Source: Comamonas sp. GB3 AK4-5
GTDB taxonomy: Bacteria; Pseudomonadota; Gammaproteobacteria; Burkholderiales; Burkholderiaceae_C
Direction of reading: 5' to 3'
Assembly: GCF_041320665.1 (NCBI RefSeq)
Contig: NZ_CP166730.1
Span: 1,860,001 to 1,924,000, forward strand
Length of the DNA: 64,000 nt
Shown here: one piece after another, positions 7,713-17,025 of the stretch
Layout of the letters: the number at the start of each line of letters is the position of its first letter
Numbering within the stretch: position 1 is the first letter of the stretch
Notes under the pieces: generated by a model
Told to the model about the DNA's origin: nothing
Database searches by the model: none
The model's input: the letters and a program-made list of their open reading frames with translations, nothing else
Position numbers and translations under genes: made by a program

Positions 7713-8296
7713 CTTTTCTCCCATGCCAGCCGTGTTGCACGGTCCGGCAGCAGCAAGGCGAAGTACTTCGCACCCTCCCAAACAAGATAGCGAGTCAACA
7801 GCCACACCGTGCTTGTTGACTCGCTATCTTGTTTGCGCACTCAGCCTGCATCCAGGCACGGGCAACCGACGTGCAAGTTGCTCCCCAATCGCTAAAACCT
7901 CTCCTGATTTTGTGCCCGTGCGCTGCAAAGAGTCCGTAGGCCTGTGCTCCACGGTGGGTGTAGCTTTGCCGTGCAACTGGCTTTGTGGTGTATGCCCATC
8001 ATCAGGTGTTTGGGCGCGGTAGTGAGGCCTTACCGAGCCGAAAAGGGCGGTGCCTGCAAGCCCTTTCTATGCCATCATTTTTTATCAATAGCTCCCCATT
8101 GATGAAATATGCCCTGATTGATGTGGCAGGGTATTTTTATCTCGCGGGTGGATGATATGGTCGCTGCTGCGTGGGCCGGAGAATGGCTGCAACGCATACC
8201 GCCTTGAAAATTTTGAATTGCACTGTGTACGCTTTACGCAGAAAAAGAATTTTCATCAAGCTTGTGGGTATTCAATCATCGGGAGAGGTGTGATAA
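7713..8296. other. Gene-free stretch with a long perfect hairpin
   Basis: No supported ORF. The main structure is the 22-bp perfect inverted repeat at 7779-7835. The last 100 bp are AT richer and should contain the promoter of the lipoprotein gene. Confidence 0.5.
7779..7835. repeat. 22-bp perfect inverted repeat
   Basis: The arms 7779-7800 and 7814-7835 are exact reverse complements separated by 13 bases. They start 66 bases after the tRNA-Gly CCA end. There is no T run, so a simple terminator is unlikely though the hairpin would be very stable in RNA. Confidence 0.8.
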
Positions 8297-8839
8297 ATGA
8301 AATTAATTACTAGAGGGCTGATGGTCCTGGTGAGCTTTTTGCTTGTCGCTTGTGGGACGTTGTCGAATTCTACTGTCGGCGCACACAATGAAAAGGTCGC
8401 AGGTCTGGAGATCGCAGAGACCGTCAAGACCAAAGAGCTGTATGGGGCTTGGGGCGCAACTGAGGATGAAGCCATTGAGATTTTTTACCTCGCCTTGTTT
8501 CTGCCCAATCACTCAGGGCTGAACTACATGACGATGAATAAGAAAAATGGCAAGCCTGAGTCTGAGCATTTTGAGTACTACACTTGGGAATTCAACGAGA
8601 AAAATAAAATATTCACCATGAAGTCTTTCAAGAGGAAGTCCTCGGAAGGCGGCGGGCCAGAGAAAGTGGAGGTAATCAAAGAAGTAAAGGATTACAAAAC
8701 CACGGTGTACAAAGACGGTAAAAATATTTTGGCGATCCGCTTTACTCGGCCGGGTGAAAGCTTCACCTTTCTGAGGCTGGATAACGAGACCTATCAAAAA
8801 ATGGTCAAGAGTGTCCCCGGACTCCCCAGCTTGAAATAA
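8297..8839 (+). CDS. Putative lipoprotein, unknown function
   Basis: 180 aa. A short signal sequence ends in a lipobox (FLLVACG, Cys about residue 19), so the mature protein should be lipid-anchored in the envelope. The remainder is hydrophilic and strand-rich (HFEYYTWEFNEKNKIFTMKSF) with many Lys and Glu. I recognise no domain. Codon use is AT richer than most of the window, as in the adhesin gene at 1769-2890, possibly acquired DNA. ATG at 8297 follows GGGAGAGG at acceptable spacing. Confidence 0.75.
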   Translation: MKLITRGLMVLVSFLLVACGTLSNSTVGAHNEKVAGLEIAETVKTKELYGAWGATEDEAIEIFYLALFLPNHSGLNYMTMNKKNGKPESEHFEYYTWEFNEKNKIFTMKSFKRKSSEGGGPEKVEVIKEVKDYKTTVYKDGKNILAIRFTRPGESFTFLRLDNETYQKMVKSVPGLPSLK

Positions 8840-9088
8840 TGCACTGTGCTGCTGCACTGAATGAAAAGATGAGCGCTCTGTGCTTATGGTGTCTCATTTG
8901 CCCACTGTATTGAGAGTGAGGCTGAGGCACTACCAGAATAGAGTGCTCGCTTTTCGATAGTGGTTGTCACGGGGCTCTCCTGTATAGGGCCTCCGGTAGA
9001 CTGGGACTGCGTACGGCCGGTGCAAGGCCGGCGGGGCATGGGTGTTGCGCAGTCCTCTGTGTCGATCCGGATCAATGAGAGCTCAAGC

Positions 9089-10129
9089 ATGACAAGCAGC
9101 GGGGAAAAAAGGGCGGTGACGGTCAACGAGGTGGCAGCCGAGGCCGGCGTGTCCATCAAGACGGTGTCACGTGTGCTCAACAACGAGCCCAATATCAGCG
9201 AGAAGACCCGTGCGAAAGTGGTGGCCGCCATGGCTGCCCTGAAGTACCAGCCCAATCCCGCAGCCCGCCGGCTGGCCAGCAAGCGCTCGGACCTGCTCAT
9301 GCTGGTCTACGACAACCCCAGCGACAACTATCTGATCAATGTCCAGCACGGTGCGCTGGATGCGTGCAAGCAGCACTTCTACAGCTTGCTGCTGCACCCC
9401 TGTGACTACCGTGCGCCTGATGTGGCGGCCGGCATAGTGCAGGCCGCGCGCTTGCATGCCTGTGCGGGCTTGCTGCTGACGCCCCCGTTGTCGGATCTGC
9501 GTGCGTTGATCGACATCCTGGACCAGGGCGATATGCTCTATGTGCGTCTGGCTCCCAGCACGCCCTGCATCAAAGGCCTGGAAGTCGGCACGGACGACCG
9601 CGCTGCAGCGCGAGACATGACGCTGTATTTGCTGGAGCTGGGCCATCGCCGCATTGGCTTTGTGGCCGGACATCCTGACCATGGCGCAGTGGGGGAGCGT
9701 TTGCTGGGCTACCGTGATGCCCTGGAGGCTGCCGGCCTGGTGTTTGACGAGGGCCTCGTAGCGCAGGGCATGCATTCCTTTGACTCCGGGGTGGAGTGCG
9801 GGCAGCAGCTGCTGGATGTGGACGACCGGCCGAGTGCCATTTTTGCGGCCAACGACGATATGGCCGCAGGCGTGCTGTATGCCGCGCATGCGCGCGGCCT
9901 GCCGGTGCCCGAGGCGCTGTCCGTGGTGGGCTATGACGACACACCGCTGTCGCGCCAGACCTGGCCCAAGCTGACCACCTTGCGCCAGCCTATACGGGCC
10001 ATGGCCTATGCGGCAGTGGAGCAATTGGCCGCGCGCGAACCCCAGGCCCGTGTGCGAACCTTGGGCTACGAGATCATGGTGCGCGATTCAACCCGGGCAC
10101 CGGGCAAGGGCTGGGACAGAGGCGAATAA
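9089..10129 (+). CDS. LacI-family transcriptional regulator of the sugar locus
   Basis: 346 aa from the chosen ATG, the usual LacI size. Residues about 10-60 are the helix-turn-helix and hinge: VTVNEVAAEAGVSIKTVSRV, then LKYQPNPAARRLAS. The remainder is a periplasmic-binding-protein-like sensor domain (DMTLYLLELGHRRIGFVAGH; FAANDDMAAGV; VVGYDDTPLS) expected to bind a sugar or sugar derivative. It converges with the dehydrogenase-lactonase-xylHGF operon. Palindromes of LacI type between that operon and the divergent symporter gene (16225-16508) are its likely operators. An in-frame ATG at 9038 is an alternative start. Confidence 0.88.
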   Translation: MTSSGEKRAVTVNEVAAEAGVSIKTVSRVLNNEPNISEKTRAKVVAAMAALKYQPNPAARRLASKRSDLLMLVYDNPSDNYLINVQHGALDACKQHFYSLLLHPCDYRAPDVAAGIVQAARLHACAGLLLTPPLSDLRALIDILDQGDMLYVRLAPSTPCIKGLEVGTDDRAAARDMTLYLLELGHRRIGFVAGHPDHGAVGERLLGYRDALEAAGLVFDEGLVAQGMHSFDSGVECGQQLLDVDDRPSAIFAANDDMAAGVLYAAHARGLPVPEALSVVGYDDTPLSRQTWPKLTTLRQPIRAMAYAAVEQLAAREPQARVRTLGYEIMVRDSTRAPGKGWDRGE

Positions 10130-10149
10130 GCCCATTTTTTCTGGGCGCA

Positions 10150-11061
10150 TCAACGCAGATGCGCTTGCACATCGTCCTGGGGGGCATAGCCAATGCTGTC
10201 GCGCCCGGCCACCACATCCCAGACGCTGCCGTGGTTGGCCGACACGCCGTTGACGATGACGTTGCCGCATGGCCAACGGGCTGCATCGGCCGTCAATGCC
10301 GCGATCAGCAGGCGTTCCAGATCGTGATTGGACAGCCACATGCCACGAAACCACTGCAGGGCATGCAGGCTGGCTTCGTCGAGGGCTTGGCTCTCTGGCG
10401 CGTGCTGGTGTGCCACACCGGAGTAAGTGATGTCGCGCGGGTCGTTGTCTCCCGGCAAGGCCCAGCCTATGCGCAAGGCCACGGTGGAGAGCCGGCCCTG
10501 TGTGACGGCGGAATAGGCGCGGCACAGCCGCTCGCCCATGACTTTGGACGTGCCATAGGCGAGGGAGTGGACCTCGCGCTGGCCATCGAACCAGCGCGTA
10601 CCAGGCGCAGGCTTGGTATGGGCGGTCAGCTTGCCAGGCCCCATGGATGCGGCCAGCGGCAGATCCTTGTAGCCGCCCATGGCGTGGTTGGAGGAGGAGA
10701 AAACCAGGCGCCCCACATCGTAGGTGGCGGCGGCCGTGAGCACGTTCAGCGTCATGTCGTAAGAGCCCAGTGCATCCTCCCAACTCGCATCGGGTGTGGA
10801 GTGCTTGGCGGCCAGGTGCAGCACGGCATTGCTGCCTTCGAAATAGTGGGTCCAGGCCGGGTCGGGGCGCTGCAAATCGGCGGTCACCAAGGTCAGGCGC
10901 TCACGCTGCTCGGGGCTGAAAAGGCTGGCATCGGCCTGGACATCGATGCCGATGAGGCGTTTGCACCAGGGCTGGCGTGCCAGCAGGGCGATGGCTTTGC
11001 GGCCGATTTGGCCGGTGGCGCCGGTGACCACAATCTGGGCTGGAGGGAGATGCTCGGACAC
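10150..11061 (-). CDS. NAD-dependent sugar/uronate dehydrogenase-like SDR
   Basis: 303 aa extended short-chain dehydrogenase. The Rossmann motif TGATGQIG is near residue 15, NVLTAAATYDVGRLVFSSSN mid-chain, and the catalytic pair lies in YGTSKVMGE. SSSNHAMGGY and the C-terminal GYAPQDD resemble uronate dehydrogenases (aldose or uronate to lactone), so it probably oxidises a sugar C1 to a lactone for the lactonase encoded next to it. It is the last gene of the operon, 16 bp after the lactonase. The start is GTG at 11061. Substrate (galacturonate, glucuronate, xylose or arabinose) cannot be decided from sequence. Confidence 0.72.
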   Translation of the reverse strand: MSEHLPPAQIVVTGATGQIGRKAIALLARQPWCKRLIGIDVQADASLFSPEQRERLTLVTADLQRPDPAWTHYFEGSNAVLHLAAKHSTPDASWEDALGSYDMTLNVLTAAATYDVGRLVFSSSNHAMGGYKDLPLAASMGPGKLTAHTKPAPGTRWFDGQREVHSLAYGTSKVMGERLCRAYSAVTQGRLSTVALRIGWALPGDNDPRDITYSGVAHQHAPESQALDEASLHALQWFRGMWLSNHDLERLLIAALTADAARWPCGNVIVNGVSANHGSVWDVVAGRDSIGYAPQDDVQAHLR

Positions 11062-11077
11062 GGTACAGGCTTTCTAT

Positions 11078-12151
11078 TCAAGGCAGAAGGCAAAGGCAGG
11101 CGGGCGAATGCAGGCGAAAGGGCTGGCCTTGTGCCTGCGGCAGTCCGGTGCAAAGGTCGAGCTGCAGGGCGCGGATGAAATGGTCGTCCTGCGAAGCCAC
11201 GAGCAAAAAAGCACCGTCGGGTGTGAAGGCCATATCACGCGGGGTGCGGCCACCGACAGGGATGAAGCCCAAGGGCTCCAGCCACGGGGCGGCACGGTGC
11301 ACGCGATAGACCGCAATGCTGTCGTGGCCGCGGTTGGCGGCGTACAGCAGCTCGCCGTTGGGGTGCAGGCGCAAGGCCGAGGCGGTGTTGGTGCCGTGCC
11401 AGTCCGTGGGGAGTGTGCTGACCCGGGCCAGCGCCTGGGCCTGCTCTCCCAGGGCATACAAGGTCACGGTGTTGGAGAGCTCTTCCACCACCATGGCCTG
11501 TGCGCCATCTGCCGCCAGCACCAGGTGGCGTGGGCCCGAGCCGGGAAGCGATTGCAGGCTTTGCCACGGCTCGCTCTCCAGCCTGTTGGGCAGCACATGG
11601 TGGCAGGCGACCGTATCGGTCCCCAGGTCGCACAGATAGACCCGTGACCCATCAGGCGATGGCGTCGCGCAGTGCAGATGGGATCTCCCCTGGCGGTCGG
11701 TGCGCGGGCCTGCGCCCTGGCGGGCAATGACCTGCGGCACGCCATCGGGCAGGCCTTCGCTGTCCAGGGTATGGCACATCAGCTCGCCCGAGCTGTAGTG
11801 CGACACATAAAGCTGCTGGGCCTGCAGATTGATGCTGATATGGCAGGGGTCGGCGCCCAGCGATGCAAAACGTCCCATGCGTTGCAGACGCACGCCATCA
11901 GCTGCGATGGCAAACACCGACAGCGTGGCCTCCCGGTTTTTTTCGCAAACGCTGTACAGGCGTCCGGGTGCAGCACAGAGGTAGGAGGGGTTGGTGAGCT
12001 GGTCGCGCAGCACCTGCCGCTCCGCAAAGCTGGCGGTGGCGCCGTCGAATTCCAGCAGATGAATGCCCTGGCCGCTGCCCTGCACATGGGGCAGAACCTC
12101 GGTATAGGTGCCCACGGCCAGCATGCAGCTGCTTGGGTGTGAAGAAGTCAT
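11078..12151 (-). CDS. Seven-bladed propeller lactonase (6-phosphogluconolactonase-like)
   Basis: 357 aa. Repeated blade motifs mark the lactonase/Pgl (YbhE-type) family: NPSYLCAAPGRLYSV, ADPCHISINLQAQQLYVSHY, HCATPSPDGSRVYLCDLG, GPRHLVLAADG, GRTPRDMAFTPDG. It should hydrolyse a sugar lactone to the aldonate. It starts at ATG 12151, four bases after the permease stop, so it is translationally close-coupled to xylH. With the dehydrogenase it forms an oxidative aldose step. No signal peptide is visible, so it acts in the cytoplasm. Confidence 0.85.
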   Translation of the reverse strand: MTSSHPSSCMLAVGTYTEVLPHVQGSGQGIHLLEFDGATASFAERQVLRDQLTNPSYLCAAPGRLYSVCEKNREATLSVFAIAADGVRLQRMGRFASLGADPCHISINLQAQQLYVSHYSSGELMCHTLDSEGLPDGVPQVIARQGAGPRTDRQGRSHLHCATPSPDGSRVYLCDLGTDTVACHHVLPNRLESEPWQSLQSLPGSGPRHLVLAADGAQAMVVEELSNTVTLYALGEQAQALARVSTLPTDWHGTNTASALRLHPNGELLYAANRGHDSIAVYRVHRAAPWLEPLGFIPVGGRTPRDMAFTPDGAFLLVASQDDHFIRALQLDLCTGLPQAQGQPFRLHSPACLCLLP

Positions 12152-12155
12152 GTGA

Positions 12156-13355
12156 TCAGCCACGTTCAGACCTTGTTGCAACATCGATCCAGACGGCCAG
12201 CACCAGTACGGCACCTTTCACCATCATTTGCCAGGAGCTGTCGACGTTCATCTGCTGCATGCCGTTGTCTAGGCTGGCCATGACCAGCGCGCCAATCAGG
12301 GCGCCATACACAGTCCCGGAGCCGCCACGCATCGAGGTGCCGCCGATAAAGCAGGCGGAGATGGCGTCGAGCTCGCCGCCCATGCCGGCAGAGGGGGAGC
12401 CCGCAGCAGCCCGCGCGGTGGTGACAATGCCCGCAAAGGCGCACATCAGGCCCATCAGCACAAACACCAGCAGCTTGACGCGGTCCACGTTGACACCAGA
12501 CAGGCGCGTGGCTTCCGTATTGCCGCCCACGGCATAGACATGGCGGCCAAAAACGGTTTGCGTGGCCACATAAGAGAAGATGGCCAGCAGCACCAGCAGA
12601 ATCAAGACCGGCAGCGGTACGCCATTGGCCTGGTTGAGCACGGCGACAAAACCCAAGGCGGATGCCGCTATGGCCAGCAGCTTGAGGCCGTCCACCCATG
12701 CGGGCGTTTGTGTGCGCGGCTGCGGCGCATGTCCGTAGCGGCGGCGCAGGATCAGCCCGGCAAACAGTGCCACGATCACGGCTGCCAGCGACCAGGCCAG
12801 CCACGCGGGGACAAAGCTCTGCGCGATGTTGGTGAGCTCGTCCGGCACCGGGGCAATGGTCACGCTGTCGGTGCCCCACTGCAGCAGACCGCGAAAAGTC
12901 AGCATGCCACCCAGGCCGACAATGAACGAGGGCACACGCAGGCGGGTGGCGATAAAGCCGTTGACCACCCCAATGGCCGCACCCGTGGCCAGTACCGTGG
13001 CCACGGCCAGCCAGGTGTTCCATCCCAGGTTGACCGTGAGAATGGCGACCAGCCCGCCCAGAAAACCCAGCAAGGAGCCGACCGACAGGTCGATTTCACC
13101 CGCGATGATGACAAACACCATCCCGCAGGCCAGCATGCCGGTGACCGACATCTGCAAAAACAGGTTGGAGATGCTGTTGGGCTGGAGAAAAGTCCCCCCG
13201 GTCTGGACATAGAAGAAGACCCAGATCAGCGCCACGGCCAGCAGCAGGGCCAGCAGCTTGTAGCGCATAAACAGTTGGTGGATGGTGTGGCTGTCCATAC
13301 GTGGTGCGCCAGTGCTGCGCTTGGGGAGCAGTTGAGAGGGCAATGTGTTCGACAT
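12156..13355 (-). CDS. xylH: Sugar ABC transporter permease, XylH type
   Basis: 399 aa inner-membrane protein with about ten hydrophobic segments. The family signatures MVFVIIAGEIDLSVGS, FGRHVYAVGGNTEATRLSGV and GELDAISACFIGGTSMRGG are those of ribose/xylose permeases (BPD_transp_2). The extra cytoplasmic loop RRRYGHAPQPRTQTPAW near the middle is typical of XylH. It should form the channel for the sugar delivered by the binding protein. It starts 4 bases downstream of xylG. Confidence 0.85.
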   Translation of the reverse strand: MSNTLPSQLLPKRSTGAPRMDSHTIHQLFMRYKLLALLLAVALIWVFFYVQTGGTFLQPNSISNLFLQMSVTGMLACGMVFVIIAGEIDLSVGSLLGFLGGLVAILTVNLGWNTWLAVATVLATGAAIGVVNGFIATRLRVPSFIVGLGGMLTFRGLLQWGTDSVTIAPVPDELTNIAQSFVPAWLAWSLAAVIVALFAGLILRRRYGHAPQPRTQTPAWVDGLKLLAIAASALGFVAVLNQANGVPLPVLILLVLLAIFSYVATQTVFGRHVYAVGGNTEATRLSGVNVDRVKLLVFVLMGLMCAFAGIVTTARAAAGSPSAGMGGELDAISACFIGGTSMRGGSGTVYGALIGALVMASLDNGMQQMNVDSSWQMMVKGAVLVLAVWIDVATRSERG

Positions 13356-13359
13356 GGTG

Positions 13360-14904
13360 TCAAGCCGCAGGGCGGCTGAGTTCGGCGTTGATGGCGGCGG
13401 CCAGGATGCGCTCCTGGGTCAAGCCTTGGTTGATGAAGTCGCCACGCAGCTGGCCGTCCCCCATGACGAGGACGCGGTGGCTCATGCCCAGGATTTCCGG
13501 CATTTCGGAAGACACCAGCACAATGGCCACACCGGTTGCCGCCAGCTCGGCAATCATTTGGTAGATGTCGTACTTGGAGCCCACGTCCACGCCGCGCGTG
13601 GGCTCGTCCAGGATCAAGACCTTGGGCATGGTCAGCACCATCTTGGTCAGCACCGCTTTTTGCTGGTTTCCGCCCGAAAGCGATGCAATCGCCAGCGAGG
13701 GGCTGGCGGTCTTGATGTGCAGCCGCTGGATTTCGCGCTGGACCACGGCGTGTTCCGCGTTCTTGTCGACATGCATGCCGCGTGCGTAATGGGCCAGTGT
13801 GGCGAGGGTGATGTTCTCTCCCACCCCCATCAGCGGCACGATGCCGTGGCGCTTGCGGTCTTCAGGCACCAGGCAAATACCACTGGCAATGGCCTGCGTG
13901 GGCGTGCCGATCTTGACGGCATGGCCCTGCATGACGACCTGGGCCGTGAAGCGGCCGGGGTAGGCGCCAAACAGGGCAGACACCATCTCCGTACGCCCCG
14001 CACCCACCAGGCCGGCAATGCCCAGAATCTCGCCACGGCGCACGGAAAATCCCACGTTGTCGACCCGCTTGCGATTGGGGTTGGTGGCATCCCAGCAGGT
14101 GATGTTGCGCGCCTCCATGACCACCTCGCCCACGCGGTGTTCCACCTGCGGAAAGAGAGTGCTCATCTCGCGGCCCACCATCATCGTGATGATGTCGTCA
14201 ATGCGCATATTGGCGGCCGGGTAGGTGCCTATATGTCTGCCATCGCGGATGACCGTGATGGTCTCGCATACCTGTTTGACTTCGTCGAGCTTGTGCGAGA
14301 TGTAGATGCAGGCCACACCGCTGCGCTTGAGGTCTTCGATGATGGAGAGCAGTACCTTGATCTCCTTGGTCGACAGCGACGAGGTCGGCTCGTCCAGAAT
14401 CAGCAGGCGTGCATTCTTGGCGAGTGCCTTGGCAATCTCGAACAGCTGCTGCTGGCCGCTGCCGTAGTGCATCACGGGCGCGGTCACATCCACATCGGTC
14501 AGGTGCAGGCGGGCCAGCAGCGCTTTGGCCATGGCGTGCATGGCGTCGTAGTCCATGCGGCCGCCGGGCTTGGTCATCTCGTTGCCCAGGAAGATGTTTT
14601 CCGTCACAGAGAGCTGCTGCACCAGCATCAGCTCCTGGTGGATGATGACAATGCCCGCGCGCTCGCTGTCACGCACCGAATGCGCCTGCAGCAGCTGGCC
14701 TTCCCAGAGGATTTCCCCTGCAAAACTGCCATGGGGATAGACCCCGGAGAGCACTTTGACCAGGGTGGATTTGCCCGCACCGTTTTCTCCGCACAGACCC
14801 AGGCATTCACCGGGGTTGACCGTCAGGCTGATCCCTTCCAGCGCACGTACGCCGGCAAAGGACTTCTCGATGTTGCGCATCTCAAGCAGGGTGCTGCTGC
14901 CCAT
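13360..14904 (-). CDS. xylG: Sugar ABC transporter ATPase, XylG type
   Basis: 514 aa, the usual size for XylG. It has two fused ATPase halves. The first has Walker [27 protein letters not shown] as its signature region and [12 protein letters not shown] as Walker B. The second has GLVGAGRTE in place of a canonical Walker A, then [11 protein letters not shown] and [15 protein letters not shown], as is normal in this family. It drives sugar import. ATG at 14904 is five bases after AGGAGA; the longer open frame upstream is not used. Confidence 0.9.
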   Translation of the reverse strand: MGSSTLLEMRNIEKSFAGVRALEGISLTVNPGECLGLCGENGAGKSTLVKVLSGVYPHGSFAGEILWEGQLLQAHSVRDSERAGIVIIHQELMLVQQLSVTENIFLGNEMTKPGGRMDYDAMHAMAKALLARLHLTDVDVTAPVMHYGSGQQQLFEIAKALAKNARLLILDEPTSSLSTKEIKVLLSIIEDLKRSGVACIYISHKLDEVKQVCETITVIRDGRHIGTYPAANMRIDDIITMMVGREMSTLFPQVEHRVGEVVMEARNITCWDATNPNRKRVDNVGFSVRRGEILGIAGLVGAGRTEMVSALFGAYPGRFTAQVVMQGHAVKIGTPTQAIASGICLVPEDRKRHGIVPLMGVGENITLATLAHYARGMHVDKNAEHAVVQREIQRLHIKTASPSLAIASLSGGNQQKAVLTKMVLTMPKVLILDEPTRGVDVGSKYDIYQMIAELAATGVAIVLVSSEMPEILGMSHRVLVMGDGQLRGDFINQGLTQERILAAAINAELSRPAA

Positions 14905-15015
14905 TGCGTTCTCCTGTGGAGCTGGGGGTGAGAGAGGTGGCTGTCGCCCCGGGCTTGGGTGCGAAGGCTGGCGGGCGGGGGCCGGCATGGCGCATGTGAC
15001 GGTGCAGCGCCAGGC

Positions 15016-16023
15016 CTATTTGCCGAAGATTTGCTGGTGTGTGTAGAAACCGTCCTGAATGACGATGTCCAGCGTGTCCTTGGTCAGCAGCGTGGGCGTC
15101 AGCAGCAAGGTTTCCACGTCTTTCTTGCCGTTGTTGAGCTTGGTGTTGAACTTGGGCTTGCCGCCTTTGACCAGAGTGATGGCCATTTCCGCCGCGCTGC
15201 TGGCGATCTGCTTGATGGGCTTGTACACCGTCATGGCCTGGGTGCCTTCGGCCACGCGGCGCACGCCGGCCAGGTCGGCATCCTGGCCGGAAACCAGCAC
15301 CTTGCCCGCCAGCTTTTGGCCATTCAATGCCTGGATGGCGCCACCCGCCGTGCCGTCGTTCGAGGCGACGATGCCTTGGATGTTGTTGCCGTTGGCAGTC
15401 AGCGCATTCTCGACAATGCTCTGGGCCTTCATCGGATCCCATTCCGGCGTCCATTGCTGACCCACGATCTTGATGTCGCCCTTGTCCACCAAGGGCTGGA
15501 GCACCTTCATCTGGCCTGCGCGGAACATGCGGGAGTTGTTGTCGGTGGAAGCGCCCCCCAGCAAAAAGTAATTGCCTTTGGGCGCCAACTTGACCAAGGC
15601 CTGGGCCTGCATCTCGCCGATCTTCTCGTTGTCGAACGAGATATAGGCATCCACGTCGGCGTTCAGAATCAGCCTGTCGTAGGACACCACCCGAATGCCT
15701 TTTTTCTTGGCGCTGGCAATGGCGTTGCTCAACACCTTGGAGTTGAAGGGAACGATCACGAGTGCGTCGACGTTCTGTGCAATCAGGTTTTCGATCTGGG
15801 CGATTTGCTTGGCCTCATTCGCATTGGCCGACTGCACATTGACGGTGGCCCCCATCTTCTGGGCCGCTTCGACAAAGTAGTCGCGGTCATGGGTCCAGCG
15901 TTCGACCCGCAAATCGTCAATCGAAAAACCAATCACCGGCGCTTGCTTGCTGGCGTGCGCAGAGGAGGCCGCCAGGGACAGGAGCGCGGCAGCGAACAAG
16001 GTGGGGAGTGCGTGTGAAATCAT
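15016..16023 (-). CDS. xylF: Sugar ABC transporter substrate-binding protein, XylF type
   Basis: 335 aa. A signal peptide (about residues 1-24, ending SSAHA) exports it to the periplasm. The mature part is a type I periplasmic binding protein: GFSIDDLRVERWTHDRDYF, VDALVIVPFNSKVLS, VVSYDRLILNADVDAYISFD, GIVASNDGTAGGAIQAL and VSGQDADLAGV, matching xylose-binding proteins closely. It is the first gene of the leftward operon, about 110 bp before xylG. The upstream 470 bp hold two operator-like palindromes and a short leader ORF. D-xylose is the likeliest ligand, inferred from family. Confidence 0.88.
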   Translation of the reverse strand: MISHALPTLFAAALLSLAASSAHASKQAPVIGFSIDDLRVERWTHDRDYFVEAAQKMGATVNVQSANANEAKQIAQIENLIAQNVDALVIVPFNSKVLSNAIASAKKKGIRVVSYDRLILNADVDAYISFDNEKIGEMQAQALVKLAPKGNYFLLGGASTDNNSRMFRAGQMKVLQPLVDKGDIKIVGQQWTPEWDPMKAQSIVENALTANGNNIQGIVASNDGTAGGAIQALNGQKLAGKVLVSGQDADLAGVRRVAEGTQAMTVYKPIKQIASSAAEMAITLVKGGKPKFNTKLNNGKKDVETLLLTPTLLTKDTLDIVIQDGFYTHQQIFGK

Positions 16024-16062
16024 GGCAAGTCTTCTGTGAGGTGGAAGGACATGGGCTGTGTT

Positions 16063-16188
16063 TCAAGCGCATGGCGCATGGGCGCTGGCGCTGAACGCGT
16101 TGTGGTGCGTAGACGGGCCAAGGCCCGACCGATTGCACCGGGCTGCTGCATACGGGGCCACGGCATCGAAAAGCTGCTGGGGCTGCAT
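16063..16188 (-). CDS. Short leader ORF upstream of xylF, 41 aa
   Basis: An ORF beginning MQPQQLFDAVAPYAAAR is preceded by CAACAGGAGAC, which contains a strong Shine-Dalgarno at good spacing. It ends 40 bases before the xylF start. It is notable because the divergent side has a matching short ORF (16609-16698) with the same ribosome-binding block and a similar opening (MQSPQL). It may be a translated leader controlling expression, or a relic of duplication. No known family. Confidence 0.4.
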   Translation of the reverse strand: MQPQQLFDAVAPYAAARCNRSGLGPSTHHNAFSASAHAPCA

Positions 16189-16224
16189 AAACCGGTCTCC
16201 TGTTGCTGCGCTTTGGATTGCCGT

Positions 16225-16238
16225 TGACATCGCTGTCA
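16225..16238. promoter_or_regulatory. LacI-type operator 1
   Basis: TGACATCGCTGTCA, a 14-bp palindrome with one mismatch. Together with the two copies at 16290 and 16495 it defines a shared core TGACAGCGCTGTCA. Position on the xylF side, just upstream of its leader ORF, fits repression of the leftward operon. Confidence 0.7.
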
Positions 16239-16289
16239 TTTTTTTAGATGGCTTGTTCGTGCTGCGCTGTGGCTAATATCCATTCCAAA

Positions 16290-16303
16290 TGACAGCGCTG
16301 TCA
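16290..16303. promoter_or_regulatory. LacI-type operator 2
   Basis: Perfect 14-bp palindrome TGACAGCGCTGTCA with partly symmetric flanks (CCAAA...TTTGG). Read on the minus strand it contains TTGACA, which could serve as the -35 of the xylF promoter, so binding would block polymerase. Confidence 0.78.
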
Positions 16304-16490
16304 ATTTGGGGTTTGCCTTATCCGGGAAAACGCATGGAGGGCTCCAGAAGCAAGCCTCGCAGAGTGAGCCTGTGGGCGCTTCTTGCGGGCGGAACAAGGC
16401 GGGGTCTGGGTCTCTGGATGACGCGCCGCGTCACAACAAGCGGCCCTGGCTCCGCAACAGAAAGATGCGCTTCGACCTGCTGCAAACCCT

Positions 16491-16512
16491 GAATTGACAG
16501 CGCTGTCAATTC
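16491..16512. promoter_or_regulatory. LacI-type operator 3 (22-bp perfect palindrome)
   Basis: The same core TGACAGCGCTGTCA extends to a perfectly symmetrical 22 bp. It lies on the symporter side and contains TTGACA on both strands. Its centre is 205 bp from operator 2, far enough for looping by a tetrameric repressor. The likely ligand is the regulator encoded at 9089-10129. Confidence 0.8.
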
Positions 16513-16608
16513 CGCGGGACATTAATCCCGGTGCAGCGAATGCCAAGGCCCAGGTGAAACGGCAGGGCTGCCATTGCATGTGAAAACACAACAACAGGAG
16601 ACAGTTTG

Positions 16609-16698
16609 ATGCAGTCCCCACAGCTTGCCGCGATCGGGTGTGAATTGCTCCGCGTGGCGTGGAATGCCGGCCACATGCGGCAGGCCGGAGCGGCCTGA
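16609..16698 (+). CDS. Short leader ORF upstream of the symporter gene, 29 aa
   Basis: An ORF starting MQSPQLAAIGCELLRV with AGGAGACA seven bases before the ATG. Its ribosome-binding block and first codons match those of the 41-aa leader on the opposite strand. It ends 327 bases before the symporter start. Either a translated leader or a duplicated promoter fragment; no known family. Confidence 0.4.
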   Translation: MQSPQLAAIGCELLRVAWNAGHMRQAGAA

Positions 16699-17025
16699 CT
16701 GGCGGCTTGTTGGCAGGCCCTTGGCGTGGTCTCGCGCAGCGGGTGCTTGACTGTGAGTTGCAGCGGCCGGTGGCGGTGGAGCAAGGGGGTCTGCGGAGGT
16801 GCGCGGTAATGCATCCGCGTGCCCTGGCGCATCGACCTTCATCCCCCGCTTTCGCCGAGCCCGGCGCCCCCGATGGCTGCTGTCTTGGGGGGCGTCCGTG
16901 GCCGGCCCATCAATTTCCGTGTGGATGCAGGTGCACAAGGCCTTTGCAGGGGCTGGGATTGCATGGCTTCCCAATTCGGTTGCCCATGGCAACCCCTGGT
17001 GATTCCTGTTTACGAGGTCATGTCC
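16699..17025. other. Untranslated leader before the symporter gene
   Basis: No gene is supported. The symporter frame stays open back to 16819, but the earlier start codons lack a ribosome binding site and would add an unusual proline-rich tail, so I read this as 5' untranslated sequence. Confidence 0.45.

Noticed and set aside
13345..14931. 528-codon plus-strand frame opposite xylG
   Set aside because: Antisense shadow; the minus strand encodes both ATPase halves.
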